Position numbers and translations under genes: made by a program
Shown: piece after piece, positions 35,428-57,249 of the stretch
Position numbering within the stretch: the stretch's first letter is position 1
How the letters are laid out: each line of letters opens with the position of its first letter
Notes under the pieces: generated by a model
The model's database searches: none
Seen by the model: only the letters and a program-made list of their open reading frames with translations
What the model was told of the DNA's origin: nothing
Assembly (NCBI RefSeq): GCF_040802235.1
Contig: NC_133161.1
Coordinates: 108,641,001-108,705,000, forward strand
Source: Manis javanica
Taxonomy: Eukaryota > Chordata > Mammalia > Pholidota > Manidae
DNA length: 64,000 nucleotides
Direction: 5' to 3'

Positions 35428-38400
35428 ATGTTTTCTGAGCAGGCTGCTCAGAGGGCACACACACTGCTATCCCCACCAGCAGTCACCAGCGCCACCTTTG
35501 CCCGTGTGCCCGTGGCAATGTACACCAACACCTCACAGCCTTTTCGCCTGGGGGAGCGCAGCTTTAGTCGGCAGTATGCCCACATTTATGCCACCCGCCT
35601 GGTCCAGATGAGGCCGTTTCTGGTGAGCCAGGCCCAGCGGCATTGGGGTAAGTGATATGCAGGGCAGTCCCCGTGCCCCTGCCCCCCCCCCACCCGCTCC
35701 CGGTTGTTCAGGAGTGTTGTACAGGGCCTGGTAGTGCTGGAACCTGTCTTTAAATTATCCCATTTCCCAGGTACACTGGGAAATTAACCCTTATACCTGT
35801 TTCTTCAGGTAGTTAAGGGGTTAAAGTAAGGCATTTGTGCATTTAAAGTGAGGTTTGTTTGGGTGGAGGTAGAGCTTAGGTGTGGCAGTAACTGTGATTA
35901 CATCATTGGCATGGGGAAATGCTTTTCCTTGTCTTCAGTGCAGATTATTCACCTGTTGGCCTATTGTGGCAGGCCAGGCTCCAGCACTGGAAGCTGAGGT
36001 CTGGGAAGATGCCCAGTGCACTCAAGGGGACCAGCTCTGTGCTCACGCATGTCAGTCTGTCCCTCCTCCTGGCCTCCTGTGTGCTGGGCATCAGTCTCCT
36101 GTCCTCAGGCTCATCTGTCTTTCCTAATCAAGCGGCCTGTGCAATGCAAACATCTTTCTTTTTTACCATTTCCTTGGTGATCTGCCTTGCAGCTATGTTA
36201 TGGGGATTGATGAACGGGGACCCCACCTCATCTTCTACATGGTGCTGTGTCACCCATTCTTGCTGTTCAGAAGAGTGGCTTTCCAAGTAGCTTTCAGTTC
36301 ATGTGCCATGTTTTTAAGCTGAAGTTTCTGCAGGTGAGGCCATGTCTTACTCATTTTTATTGCCCCTTGCACCAGGCTCAGTGGTCTCAGCCCTGGTTGC
36401 CTGTGGGAACCATTTGGAACACTCTGGGAAGCCCTGACATTTAGGTCCGTCCCACCCCACCCAATCTGCTGGACCGCTCCAGTTTTACTGTAGGCAGCCA
36501 GGAGAACACGGCCATTGTCTCCTGGCCAGGCCAGCCCTTCATTAGGGGCAAAACGCTTTCCTTCCCTGCAGGCAGTGTTGTGCCTTTCCTCTGCCATGTA
36601 ACAGGTCTCTTCTGGATCCTGATGGCTCTTCCTCTCTTTCCTTGAAGAGATCATGGACACCAGCCCTCCTTGGGCTCAGTGTCACTGCACACTGCAGCGC
36701 CCACTCTGGCACCCGATTTCTCTTCCCTTCCCCTTGTGTGCTCTTCCTGTCTTTCCTTGAGGCCTAACTTCAGTGTTGTGCACCTTGAGAGGTCATCTTA
36801 GTGTCCTGTGCCTTCTGCCTCTGCTCCCATTTGTTGGTGGCGCTTGTCACAGTGGCTGGCCCTTCGGGTGCCTGCATGGCCCTGGATGGGCAGTGCCCTG
36901 CTCTCAGCACAGGGACATGTGGCTCTTGTGCTTGGCACACACACTGGGTCCCAGCTGTGCAGCCTTAGGTGTTAGTTTATTCCCCTGTGCTGCAGTTTCC
37001 TCAACCATGTGGGGTGGTAGTATCTGCTTGGGCATGTTGTCAGATGGATGAGTTCCGCACACAGTGCTTGGCAGCCATGTGGGGCTGGATGAGAGCTCAG
37101 TAGGCATCAGGCTTTGGGGTCTGTTTCTGTCGGTTCTAGCATTCCTGTCTGGTGTAGGCACCCTCCTTACCTTGTTCTGAGGTACTCCTCTCCACTCCCA
37201 GGGTGTGGGTCTGTGGAAGGTTCTTGGTTCTCCCAGAGTAGGAGGGGTCCATGCTAGAGATGGCTGGGCCAGGGAAGGGGCTGATCCTGCTTCCACATTT
37301 CCCCATCACCTTCCAACTGGTTTCTCCAGTCTTGGGGACTGTACTGACAAATCCACAGAACTTCTGGGCCTTGTACTTCTTCCTGCCCACCTGAGGGACC
37401 CCTGCACATGGCAGAGGGGTGCATCTCCCTTGCCTGTCTTCCAGCACATCCCCCAGACCCCCATGTGCACTCCAGGATCCAGGCAGTCTGGGTAAACAGA
37501 TCCCCAGGCAGCAGAATGGGGTGGATAGGAATGTGAAATTTGGGGTACATTTGTTTTCAGGGGCTGAGGCATTTGTTAGGTGAGTGGAAAAATTCAAACT
37601 CTTAAAGGAAACTAGTAAGTTGTAATATTAAAATACTTATTTACTGTAAATACTAAAAACTAAGTTTTAATTTTAAAATTTAGAGTACAATAAAATTAAA
37701 TATTAATAACTGAAAGGGCAGGACTTTGTTTAGACTTGGCATGCCTCTTTCTAAGAACCAGTGTTAGAATTTTAGGTGTAAGTGAGGTTAACAGACAACA
37801 AAGCCATGAACTGAGTGGCTGAAAACCACAAAAATTTATCCTTTCCCAGTTCTGGAGACCAGAGTCTGAAGTCCTTCACTCCAAGGCCCTCCCTCCCCAA
37901 TTCCAGAGGCTCTAGGGGAAGAATCCTTCCTGCTCTTCTGGTGGCTGCCCAGCATTCCTGGGCTTGCAGCTGCATCCCTGCATCTCTGCCTGGCTTTCCT
38001 CGCTGTCTCTGTCTCTTTTATGAGGACACAGCATCCAGGGTGCAGCCACATCCAGGGTCCCTCTGTCCTCCTGGGGTCTCAAGGGCCCTGCTGGCTAAGG
38101 GGTCCTTGTGCTGGATGTTTTCTCACTCCTGGAGAGGCCTGGGCTGCAATGCTGTGAGGCTGCCCCAGGGCCACCTGGTTCTGAGCTCCTGCCTCTTGTG
38201 CCCCAGGCAGTGGAGTCCAAATAAGGCAGCTGTGTGAGCTGCAGCCAGGGGAGAAGTGCTGTGTGGTGGGGACCCTCTTCAAAGCCATGCCGCTCCAACC
38301 CTCCATCCTGCGGGAGGTCAGCGAGGAGGTGAGGCCTCCCCAGAACTCTCCCCAGGGGCTCCCATGGGCCTGCCTGCCTTGAGCCCAGGGATAGGGGCTG

Positions 38401-41274
38401 TGGTACCATCTCACAATGGCGGCACTGGAGTCCCAGAATGACTTCCCATCTCCGAATTTCAGCACAACCTGCTTCCCCAGCCCCCTCGAAGCAAATACAT
38501 CCACCCCGACGATGAGCTGGTCTTGGAGGATGAATTGCAGCGCATCAAACTGGAAGGCACCATTGATGTGTCACAGCTGGTCACAGGTGGGGGTGGCCTG
38601 TGCATCTAGGTCTGTTCCTGGGGCGATGGGCTGAGGTTCAGGAGCAGGTGACCCAGGAGGGCCCAGTTCTTCTTGCCTCCCTGCAAAGGCAGTGATCCCA
38701 GAAGCAGACGCTGGTCCCAAGTCCTGAGAGAGTTTGCAGCACAATGGAGGAGCCGGCTGGTTTTGCTATCTGGATGACTGGAAGGAGGTGGCCTGGGCCC
38801 CAGGACCTGACGTTGCTGTTCTGCAGGGACGGTCCTGGCTGTGCTCGGCTCAGTGCGGGAGGATGGGAAATTCCAGGTGGAGGACCACTGCTTCGCTGGG
38901 CTTGCCCTTCAGCAGCCCACACCTGCCCTGGACACAGACAGGTGAGGAGTGGGTGCCCGGGCTGTTGGGCTCTGTCTCTCTGGCTCACCCATGACTATGG
39001 TAGGGCTCTGCACACCTATGGCAGGCACCTGCCTTCTGGGCACCCAGGGGGACCCCAATTTCTTCTTTAGGTTTGTACTGCTGGTGTCTGGCCTGGGCCT
39101 GGGCAGCGGCGGGGGTGAGAGTCTGCTGGGCACCCAGCTGCTGGTGGACATGATGACAGGGCAGCTTGGGGATGAAGGGGAGCAGTGCAGTGCCGCCCAC
39201 ATCTCCCGGGTCATCCTTGCTGGAAACCTTCTCAGCCACAGCACCCAGGGCAGAGACTCCATTAACAAGGTACAGCCTGCAGCCAGCTGCTCATGGACAG
39301 CTGGACACAGGTGGATGGTCTGGAGGCAGCAGCCTGCAGTGCCTGGGGACAGCCTGTGGGGGTGGGGCCCAGCATCTGCTCAGGCCCTGCTTTCTGAAGC
39401 AGTGGGGGCCTGTGCTTTGCTCTGCTCTCAGCCTCCCAGGCGGAGGCTCTGGACATCCTTTTGAACTGAGCCTGTCTTGGGGTCTGACAGCCTATGGGCT
39501 TTTACTCCTAGGCTAAGTACTTAACCAAGAAAACCCAGGCAGCCAGTGTGGAGGCCGTCAAGATGCTGGACGAGATCCTCCTGCAGCTGAGTGTGAGTGA
39601 GGGGTGCTGGCCAGTGGCTGTCACGGGAGTCTTTGGGGTGGGTGGGCCAGGGGAGGGGTGTGGGTTCTGGCAGGCCTTCTGGTGGCAGTGCTGGGCCCAG
39701 TGAACTCTCATGCCTCTGCCCTCCAGGCCTCAGTGCCCGTGGACGTGATGCCAGGCGAATTTGACCCGACCAATTACACACTCCCCCAGCAGCCACTGCA
39801 CCCTTGCATGTTCCCACTGGCCACTGCCTACTCCACGCTGCAGCTGGTTACCAACCCCTACCAGGCCACCATCGATGGAGTCAGGTAGCCAGCACGGCCA
39901 CACTCCACTAACCTTTTGCCCCAGTGGCATCAGGAGGGGAGGGTTGGGTCCAGGGCTTTGAAGGCCCCCCCTGGAATCAGGCTGTTTCTCACAGTGACTT
40001 GGACACCATCCCACTGAGGGCCCAGTGAGCTCTGGGTCAGCCACTGGGAGGAGGGTGATGGCGGCCCCCAGGATGGGGGTCAGTCAAGCCTTGCCTTGCA
40101 GATTCCTGGGCACGTCCGGACAGAACGTGAGGGACATTTTCCGGTACAGCAGCATGGAGGATCACGTGGAGATCCTGGAGTGGACCCTGCGAGTCCGCCA
40201 CCTCAGCCCCACAGCCCCCGACACTCTAGGTAACGGTGCTGGGCCGCTGGGACCCCTGACCTCACAGCACTGGCAGCATGGATTTACCCTCATCTGCCTG
40301 CTGTGACCTGTCTGAGGAAAAGTCCAGGAGCCTGACACTTTCCTGGATGCTCTGTGGAATCTACCTCTGATGATGACCACGGCCTACTTTAGGGGTGACA
40401 GCCAAGTTGGTCAGCGTGTGGCACCCTGCCCCATGCACACCCAGTCAGGCAAGAGCAGTGGGGCATGCGGACCTGCCCTGGCGCTGCTCAGCAGTGTCAG
40501 GTGGCTTTGTCATGACTCTGGTGAGGCTGCCACTGGCTAAAAGAACCATGTACAAGAAAAAAAAAAAACACAAAGCATGTGGGCAGGGGTGGTGCCCACA
40601 TCCATCTGTCATCCCCTGCCATGTGTCTGTGGGCTGGGGTGAGAAGCCCTGTGCTCAGCTGCCGGCCTGCCTCTCCAGGTTGTTACCCATTCTACAAAAT
40701 CGACCCGTTCATCCTCCTGGAATGCCCTCACGTCTACTTCTGTGGTAACACCCCCAGCTTTGGCTCCAGAATCTTCCAAGGTAAATCCCACTGGGGAGCT
40801 ACAGATCTGGGCTGTCACAAGGGACTCGCACTCTAATGGGGATGAGGCTCACAGAGAAGAAAACCCACATGGGAGCCCCCAGGCCCACCCCATTGGGTGG
40901 GCATCTGGGTGCTACCTGGGGGCCTGCTGACCACATGCTGGAGCAGGGGCTGAGCTGCCCCTCCAGTAGTGGTGTCAGAGCTCATCTCTGATCAGTGTAT
41001 CTGTGGCCAGCACTCCCCCAGTGTTGATGGGGACCCTGTTTACTTCTGGGGACTTCCCTTTGAGGTGGGGTTCACCCACAGCCTGAGCTGGGCTCCTGCT
41101 GGCTTCCTCCCAGGCCCTGAGGGCCAAAGGGTGCTCTTGGTGGCTGTCCCAGACTTCAGTACCACACAGACCGCGTGCCTTGTGAACCTACGCAGCCTGG
41201 CCTGCCAGCCCATCAGCTTCTCGGGCTTTGGGGAAGAGGAGGAGGACTTGGAGGGCTTCAGTCTGTGCTCCTGA
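35428..41274 (+). CDS. POLD2: DNA polymerase delta subunit 2 (p50)
   Basis: This is the B subunit of nuclear DNA polymerase delta; it bridges the catalytic subunit to POLD3 and also serves in polymerase zeta. Ten coding exons with GT-AG introns and consistent phases: 35428-35647, 38207-38328, 38463-38586, 38827-38941, 39071-39269, 39512-39592, 39727-39884, 40102-40229, 40679-40780 and 41114-41274. They total 1410 nt, 469 residues, the human length. Roughly, an OB-fold domain covers residues 40-165 and an inactive calcineurin-like phosphodiesterase domain 190-430, with an acidic tail. The ATG at 35428 begins [14 protein letters not shown] as in human POLD2. A non-coding 5' exon probably precedes the acceptor at 35373. 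Intron 1 of the coding part (2.6 kb) holds MIR and MLT1 remnants. Identification is by recalled protein similarity over the whole length. Confidence 0.97.
36935..37105 (-). repeat. MIR SINE fragment in POLD2 intron
   Basis: Antisense MIR: a CCAGCTGTGCAGCCTTAGG segment, CAGTTTCCTCA, then CACAGTGCTTGGCA, in consensus order. Confidence 0.6.
37600..37730. other. AT-rich segment in POLD2 intron
   Basis: A strongly AT-rich stretch of about 130 bp in an otherwise GC-rich intron, immediately before the MLT1-like LTR. I cannot assign it to a repeat family. Confidence 0.4.
37790..38065 (-). mobile_element. MLT1-like LTR remnant in POLD2 intron
   Basis: The text GTGGCTGAAAACCACAAAAATTTATC, CAGTTCTGGAGACC, CTCTAGGGGAAGAATCC and CTTCTGGTGGCTGCCCAGCATTCC is the complement of the familiar MaLR MLT1 3' half. 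Ends are not clear. Confidence 0.6.
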
Positions 41275-41349
41275 CTCACAAGGCTGCCTTGTCCAGAGAG
41301 GTCCAGCCGTTCATCCCCTGCAATGGCACCCCTGCAGCATTAGCTTTAT

Positions 41350-41355
41350 AATAAA
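41350..41355 (+). terminator. POLD2: POLD2 poly(A) signal
   Basis: AATAAA 76 bases after the stop codon, giving a very short 3' UTR of about 100 bases. Confidence 0.85.
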
Positions 41356-41522
41356 AACCCGACTAGCCACTGGTGTTAGTTCCACTGGTGTTAGTTAGGG
41401 CAGATGTGGTGCTGGACCAGAGTGCTGCTGTAGATGCGCCCACGTGATGGAAGTCTCCCTCCTCTCTGCCCTTCACTGACCAGAACAGTGAGTGACCAGC
41501 AACATGTCTGCCATGAGCTTGG

Positions 41523-41528
41523 TTTATT
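41523..41528 (-). terminator. AEBP1: AEBP1 poly(A) signal
   Basis: AATAAA on the minus strand about 240 bases past the AEBP1 stop codon (41767-41769). It faces the POLD2 signal across some 170 bp. Confidence 0.8.
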
Positions 41529-41766
41529 GGTGTTGCCTGGGCAGGTGGCTGAAGGCCCTGGGTTTACTCAGCCTGCCCCCACCCTGCACTGTGGTGGCCC
41601 CTCTTCTCTGAGGCTGGCAGGCAGGGTAGACCCTGATCTTTAAGTCTTGGTCTCGTCACATCCTCTCCTGGCCTGGTCCACACCAGGGGCCTCCCCTGCC
41701 CTGATGGCTCCAGGCCAGCTGTGGCGACATGACACCAGCATGGGTGTGGGCGTGGGCAGACCTGCC

Positions 41767-50521
<8,755 letters not shown>

Positions 50522-51010
50522 GGCCGTGGCGCGCCCGGGATGCAGGGGCGCGGGGGCTCGGGTTCTGTGGGGGGTTCCGGGAAGGGGTGGGCGGGGGAGG
50601 GGGCCCGGGATCGGTGGGGCTCAGCGGCGGTCGGGGGATTCTGAGGCACTGGCGGCGGCTGGGAGCTCCGGCTCCTCGTGGCGCAATCCAGCGCGGACCG
50701 CCCTCTCCAAAGCGCCAGTGGAGTTCAGGGCGGGGGCGCCGGGGCTTCCGGAGCCGACTCCCTCACCTCGGGGAAGGAGGAGGAGGAGCCGGGCGTGGAC
50801 GGGGGGGCTGCGGGGGGGCCAAGCAGTCCGGGAGCCCGCGCTGGGCACGTCCCTAAGCGGGAACTGCAGCTGGGGTACCGGGCTGGAGGCCTGCGCCTAG
50901 GAAGGAGGGTCTGGGAGGAGGGAGAGTCGGAGGGATGGGAGGTCCTTAGGGCGAGGGGGCCGTCGCCCCTCCCCCGCTGTCCGTGGCGCCTCCCCCGAGC
51001 CCGCGGGTTG
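50522..51010 (-). promoter_or_regulatory. AEBP1: AEBP1 promoter / 5' UTR, GC-rich
   Basis: CpG-rich sequence directly upstream of the AEBP1 start codon, with GC-box-like GGGCGGGG motifs near 50590 and no TATA box that I can place. The transcription start cannot be fixed from sequence alone. Confidence 0.6.
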
Positions 51011-54000
51011 GGACTGGGAAGCCTGGTAGCACAGCCCAGCTGCTTCCAGGACCCTCCCCATCGCGGGGCCATAGAAGGGCTGCAAGGGGCCTGGCCAACA
51101 CATACATCCCTGTTTGGGGCCTTGGCAGCCACCTATGTGAACTCTCCCTGGCCTTCATTCTGACCTCCAGCTAACTGCCAATGTCCACAGCAGACGGGCC
51201 TTGTGCTGATTCTGGAAGAGACAGCACTTTGAGAAGTCACTCTGGGGGTGTTGGGGAGGTGCCCACCTGCCCTCAGCGCAGCGCATCTGCCCTGCTGGGG
51301 TAGGAGCTCCAGGGAAGGTCGTCCTCCCTTCCCAGGTCCTCCATACAAGGCCAAAGTTTGGAGGGATAGAGATGAAGCAGGGAGGGAAGAAATTCCTTTC
51401 AAACGTTATTAGTGTCTGTACAGTTCAAAGGAACTGGTGCCTGTCAGGGGTGTTGAGGGACTCAGCACTCACACAGAGATTCCTCAACAAATTCAAGGGT
51501 TTCTTGCCCATGTCTGCCCTCTCAGCAGCCCAGGAAGGGATGCCTGGATCCCAAATTAAGAACTCTGCAAAGAGGAGGGAGGCAGCAGCCTGCTGATCTG
51601 GCCTCTCTAGCAGGTGTTGTGGCCTCCAGTGAAGCCAGGTCAGATCAAGGGAAGATTTTAGGGGCAAAGCCAGTAAGCCCAGCTCTGTGGAAGACATGGG
51701 GGCCACAAAGCCATAGGATATCAGACATTGTCCCTGGAGACTTGGACCAGCTGGATTGAGAGGACTGTGCCCCAACCCAAGCCTTGTGCTGAGCCTACCA
51801 GGATAGCCACCTGCTGCCCGCACAGGCACAGGTACCCTCCCCAACACTTGTTCTATTTCCCACAGTGCACACTGCTTCACCTTTAGGGGTACATTCCCAC
51901 CTGAGACCCAAATGTGGGACAAACAGCCTTCTCTCTCCTTTCACCAGACTCAGTTTTAAAACCTGTGTTTACAGTAGCTCCAGCCACCACGTGGGCCCCG
52001 GGGCACATAGTTGGGCAGTGGGAGAGTCCCAGGATCTGTTGGCAAGTCTGGAGGTACCTACCAAGGTCAGAGAATCCCAGTGTTGACTTAGAATATTGGA
52101 GTGCTGGCACAGTCAGATGTGTAGGTGGTGTTTCCACAAGGCTTCACCAAGGGAAGATGTCGGCTAGCCCCACATGGGCCTTGCATCTAAGGCCAGAGCT
52201 CCCAGGACATTCCTCTCTGAAGGAATGAGGGAGCAAGAAAAAGATCACCTGGAGCACTGGCAGCAGTTGGCCCTGAGCTAAGGTCACCAGTGAGGTTTGG
52301 CCCAGTGAAGTGGTCAGGTGGAAGAGCCTACGATTCGTGGCATGATCCATAAACAGGGGTTGAAGGCAAAGAGGAAGAGCAGGTCAGGATGCACCCTGGT
52401 GGTGCCGGCCAGCCTGAGCAGGCAGCAGGCGGGGGCATGGTGGGGGCTGCTGGCTGCAGGGACTGGGATAGGGCACTCTACCTCCACTCACCTCCTCCAT
52501 TCAGGGCCCTTCCCTTGCTGCTCTCTGGCTCACCCTTGTTCATGCCTGAAACAGCAGTGGGACTGTGTCTGGAGTTGGTACCCAGGTTGAATCCCAGCTC
52601 TGCCCTGCCAGCCACCAGATGACACCCACTAACCCTCACTGCTTCCCAGCTGCCTCCCCACCAAAGGTGCAGATCAGAGTTCTTGCCCCTGTGCCACGCC
52701 CAGCACAGGCTTCAGCATTCACAGTCTGCTGTCTCTCAGCTCTTGTCATGCCCCTCAGAGACCAGGTCCACCCCCCTGGGCTCCCAGAGCCTGTCCCTGT
52801 GCCAGCCTCACCCTACCAAGTCCCCAGGCCATTCCTGGCAGCAGTAGGATGAACAAGTGCTTACTCTTAAATGTCCTCTGAGAACCCCTGAGTCACAATT
52901 CTCCAAACTCTGTCTTGGAATTTGCCCCCTTCCCCCCAGTTGAGTGTGTCAAGCAGGGAGGCCCAAGGCTTAGGGGCAGCTCTGGCAAGTCACTTCCCTG
53001 GGAAGGCTTGCACATGGCTCGGATCTGGGCCCAATGTCTGCTGCTAGGGAAAATAGAAACCATAAAAAAAATTAAAAAGGAATAGAAAGAACAGTTTCCT
53101 TAGCCACAGTGAGTCACCGACAGGAACATGAGCAAAGGCCTTGTGGAGGGGCTGGGCTCTGGGGGCCAGGGAGCCAAGACCTCCCCATCCCAAGTGCTGG
53201 GCAGGTGACTGCTCTCCATGACAGGCCGGTACACCCCCTGGTGGGTGGGGTTGGGACCCCACCTACCTTAAGACCCACACCCAGGAATTCCCTTAGACCT
53301 GGGGCCTGGGGCTCTGTCTGGGGTCAGGGAGGCAGGCTACCAGGAGATCCCCACCTGCAGAGGAGCACAGCATCTAACTCGAATGGCAGCAGCCTGGCCA
53401 GGACAAGGCAGGTTGCGGGGTGGGAGGCTCTACCTCCTATGGCTGCCTCTCCCCCTCCAGGCTCCAGAGTCTCCTGTCACTGGGGAGGACATCTGTGTCC
53501 CTGTCTAAGGGATCTCAGTCCTGGGGGGCTGCTGGGAAGCCTGGAGCACTCCAGCTTTCTAAGGGAAGTCTGGGCCTTTCCCTGCCTCCCAGTGAGGGTC
53601 TGCCCAAGGGGCTGAAGCAGGACTGGGCTGGGAAAGGTGGGAGGGCCTGACTTGGGCTGTGGGTGGGGGTGCGTGGAGCTCTTCTACAGCCTCATGAAGG
53701 GCATGGCCAGGGGAGCCACCGATACAAGGGAGGGGGTATGGGGTCTGTGCTCTCATCACTGGCCAAGCTGGGGCAGGTCCTGCTTAGTTCATGGGGCCAA
53801 GAGCACACCTTGCCAGGAAGTCCCCAGGGGAGAGATTTGGAGGGGGTGTCCTACCCTGGTTCAAGAGCAGAGGCCAGCAAGCAGGATGAAAGGGGGAACC
53901 AGAAGCTCCCATATTGCCAGAGGGTGAGGAGGTGGAGCAGGACTGGTAAGGAATTGAGAGCCACCCCCTCCCATGGGGATGGGAGGGAAGCTGTGGATGG

Positions 54001-56090
54001 AAGAAGAAATGAACCCTTGTTCCCACTGGGCTCGCTTTGGTGCCTGCGAACAGTGAAGCTCCACTCTCCCTGATCAGGAGGGAAGAGTGAAACATTGTTC
54101 CCTCAGGTTGTAGGAAGAGGGGTGTCCTCATGGGAGGGGTCCCCTATTCCGAGGGTCCAGTCTGCAGGGGACACGTCAGACCTCAAGGCAGTGTCAGCCT
54201 GGCCTTGAGAGGCATGAGGGCCAGTCCCTTTCCTGGCTGGGTCCCTGGAGTCCCCTCCTGTCTCTGGACCTCAGGATTCCCACTTTACAAATGTAACCAC
54301 ACCTCTTTGTTAGATGGAGAGATGGAGAAGCCTGGTTGTCCACTCTCACTCTGGTGTCCAGAGGATTTGGACCCGAGGAGGATGCCCGAGCCTGAGCCTC
54401 TCTCTGAACACCTTCTACCACCCCCTACAGGGGAATGCCACACACCAGGTCTTGCAGAGGACTCATCCATTCTAAAGGTTTCTGTGGAAATCCGTATGCA
54501 GGGGAGCCACATTTCAGCCTCCTGAGGACCTGAAAAAGATGTCTCCAGGCTGTCCTGCCAGGACCTCCAGCCATTTCAGCAGGAGATGCCTGCCATGTTG
54601 CTGTGGCCAGGAAGCCTGCAAACCCATTGCCCTCCATCTCTGCCTCCAGCCAACGCCCTGCAGTGCCAGCGCCTCCTCTGTACTCCGGGCAGTTTGCACA
54701 CACCTCTGGGGCTGTTTCTGGTCAAGGCTCATTGGTTCACCTGGAAGCTCTTTAAGGTGCTTTTAAGGGGCCGACCTGAGCGTAGCCCAGGGAGCCAGCA
54801 GCTGTGGGGCAGCCTTCCTCTGAAATGTTCAGGCTGAAGGAAGGAAGTCAGCAGCTGGCCCCAGGAGAGAAGCCACAAGGGAAGCACTGACCTGTGGGCA
54901 TTGGAGTCCTGCCCAGTGGGCAACCTGGACCCCAGGCTCAGGCACCCGATTCAGTCACCCGTGTCTCAGGTCTTAGCTCTACCCCAACTCTGCTGAGTAC
55001 AAGCACTATCTTTCCCATTTCCGATTGAGGAAACTTGAGGTTGGGAGAAGCAATGTGTCCAGGTCACAGCATGTTCAGTGACCAGATCCAGTAACGACAT
55101 CTGAGGCCAGACACATACCCGTTCTCTCCAGGCTTCACAGTCCCTGGCATCAGGCCACCAGGCCTTAGGGCTGTGCAGCAGGAGCCTCTCCTGCTGGTGC
55201 CTGAGCACCACCAGGGGCTGCCTCGGCCTGGGCAGAGGGGCGACATTCACCCACCAATGGGACCCGGGTGCTGAGCTGCAGAGCAGGGGCAGCTGCAGGT
55301 CATGGGGAGAGGGCCACAGGAGCAGCAGAGCCTGGGGGGGCCCAGCGGAGACCCTCCAAGGAGCCCAGGGCCTCTGAGGCAGCAGCTCAGACACAGAAGG
55401 CAGGCCCAGCGGAGGGGAAGATGTTGAGCCCTCCTGAGGGGCCCTCTTCCATGGCCTGCTGGCCAGCTTGAGTGTGGGAGGTGTTAACTGGAAAGCCCAG
55501 GAAGCCTGATCCCTGGACAGGAGGCCCTGGGATCAGGCTCCAGTACCTCTCAACCTCCTAGAGTCCTGCCTCTGCCTCCAGGGGCCAAGGGAGAAGGGCT
55601 CAGGCCCACCCTATCTCTCTGCCCCTCCTTCCTGAGACAGGCCCCTAGGAGCACCCCCTTGTCTGCAGTCTGGCTGCTTGGGCCCACAAGGAGGGTGGTG
55701 CCTGGAGCCATGGAACCAGGGGTCTCCCAGACAGTGTCTAGCCATCCATACAACTGGCAGAACAATCTTCTGGGTTTCTGATACTTAAAAACCACATGTG
55801 ATTTTCCACAGTCCAGGGCCCTACCCAGTATCCCAGGTCTGGACTGCTGAGTGAGCAAAGTTCACCCAGATTCTTTCCACTCACCACAGGATCCAGCCCC
55901 TGGGGAGCCGGGGGATCACCGCAGTGGTGGGGGCACTGATGGGCTGAGGGGCAGGGGCGGGCTTCCAGTGCCATGAGTAATCCTGCATCTTGCAGACGGG
56001 GGTGAGGAAGGCAGGTGGCAATCAGCCAGGGGAAAGGAGGGCTGTTCAGTTCCAAACAGCGTCTAGTGGAAAAAAGAATGTGGGCTCTAT
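51010..56090. other. Intergenic upstream of AEBP1
   Basis: GC-moderate DNA without a gene I can support. Open frames up to about 170 codons occur on both strands but overlap each other, lack splice or start context and match no family I know. A MIR-like fragment lies at 54965-55120. Confidence 0.5.
54965..55120 (+). repeat. MIR SINE fragment
   Basis: Sense MIR-like order: GAGTACAAGCACTATC, CCCATTTCCGATTGAGGAAACTTGAGG and GTCCAGGTCACAGCA. Divergent. Confidence 0.5.
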
Positions 56091-56690
56091 CTCAGGCCTT
56101 CGTGAAAATTAACTCTGAATGGATTAAAGATATAGATGTTAACAGAGAAACCATCAAATATTAAAGAAAACAGGAGTCTGTGTATATGTCCTTCATGGAC
56201 AAGTCCTTCTAAGCAGAAATTGTAGGAGGAAGAACTTTTGTTGCATGAAAGTTTCAGTTTTCTGTTCAAACTGAATGAGAAATTTAAAGGCAAAAGGATA
56301 GGGTTTTCCCCACAGGTCAGAGAGCAAACGTTTTGGGAATCTCTCTTCAAGCCTCAGTTTCTCTCCTCTGTACAATAGGGGGATAATTATACTGTCACCA
56401 CCTTGTGGGAAGGGCCCAGTGGTATAAATCAAGAAAGCTGTGCCTGAAAAATGGTGTCTTTTATAAAAGGAAAGTTAAAGTTCTTTTGCATTTTTTAAGC
56501 TATTCAAAAACAGCTATGAGGCATAATCAGGCAATTCACAAAAGAAGAAACATAGTGGCCAATAAACATAGGGAAAAATATTGACATCACTAAAAATTAT
56601 GAAAATGCACATTAAAATATATTGTCAAATTCTCAAATACTGCAAACCCCCTGGTGTAGGTGTTGGGAAACCACTGCTTGCTTGGCCATT
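56090..56690 (+). mobile_element. Old L1 ORF2 3' fragments
   Basis: Two pieces are readable: 56095-56215 (AACTCTGAATGGATTAAAGAT and the following ORF2 text) and 56515-56645 (CAATTCACAAAAGAAGAAAC, CACATTAAAATA). Both come from the last third of ORF2, in order and sense, with divergent sequence between them. Confidence 0.6.
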
Positions 56691-56714
56691 CAGTATCATT
56701 TGGCCACAAAGAAC

Positions 56715-56905
56715 AGAAACCCAGTGTGATGGCTACTTTTGTGTGTCCCCTGACTGTGTAAGGGACATTCTGAGAGCTGGGGAGGGATAATTTCTGGGTG
56801 TGTCTGTGCAGGTGTCTCCAGAAGAGATTCACTGATTTCAATCAGTGGACTGAGAAAAACAGCTGGGTCCTGCCCAAGCAGGGTCACCTCTACTCAGTGA
56901 GGATA
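56715..56905 (+). mobile_element. MLT2-like (ERVL) LTR remnant
   Basis: GTGTGATGGCTACTTTTGTGTG, then TTTCTGGGTGTGTCTGTG, GTGTCTCCAGAAGAGATT and ATCAGTGGACTGAG follow the 5' half of a common eutherian LTR consensus. The family name is tentative. Confidence 0.5.
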
Positions 56906-57249
56906 CCCACCCCATCCTGCCCCCGACCAGTGCCAGCTTCACAAGGCAAAGGTCTGGGGGCTGTGATGTTTGCTGCCTCTGCATTTAGAGCAGTGCTTGG
57001 CATAGAGGCACACTTGGAAATACCTGTTAAATGGCTAAATACAGAATAAATACCCTACCAGGATCTTGTGCAGCTGACACAGACCTGGAACTAGTTGGAA
57101 CTATGTGGGGGAGAGGAGGGTGGTTGGCACCGGTGCTCCTGAGGATCATGGCAGGGAATCACACCAAGGGGGTCTCAGGGATCAGTTCAGGTCCTGTGAG
57201 CTTCTCCCAGATGAAGATTAGCCAAGAATCCCCTTCCATTCCCAGGCGG

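Noticed and set aside
53109-54525. 168- and 131-codon frames between AEBP1 and the right edge
   Set aside because: Gly/Pro/Ser-rich with no recognisable domain, start context or exon structure; typical of non-coding GC-moderate DNA.
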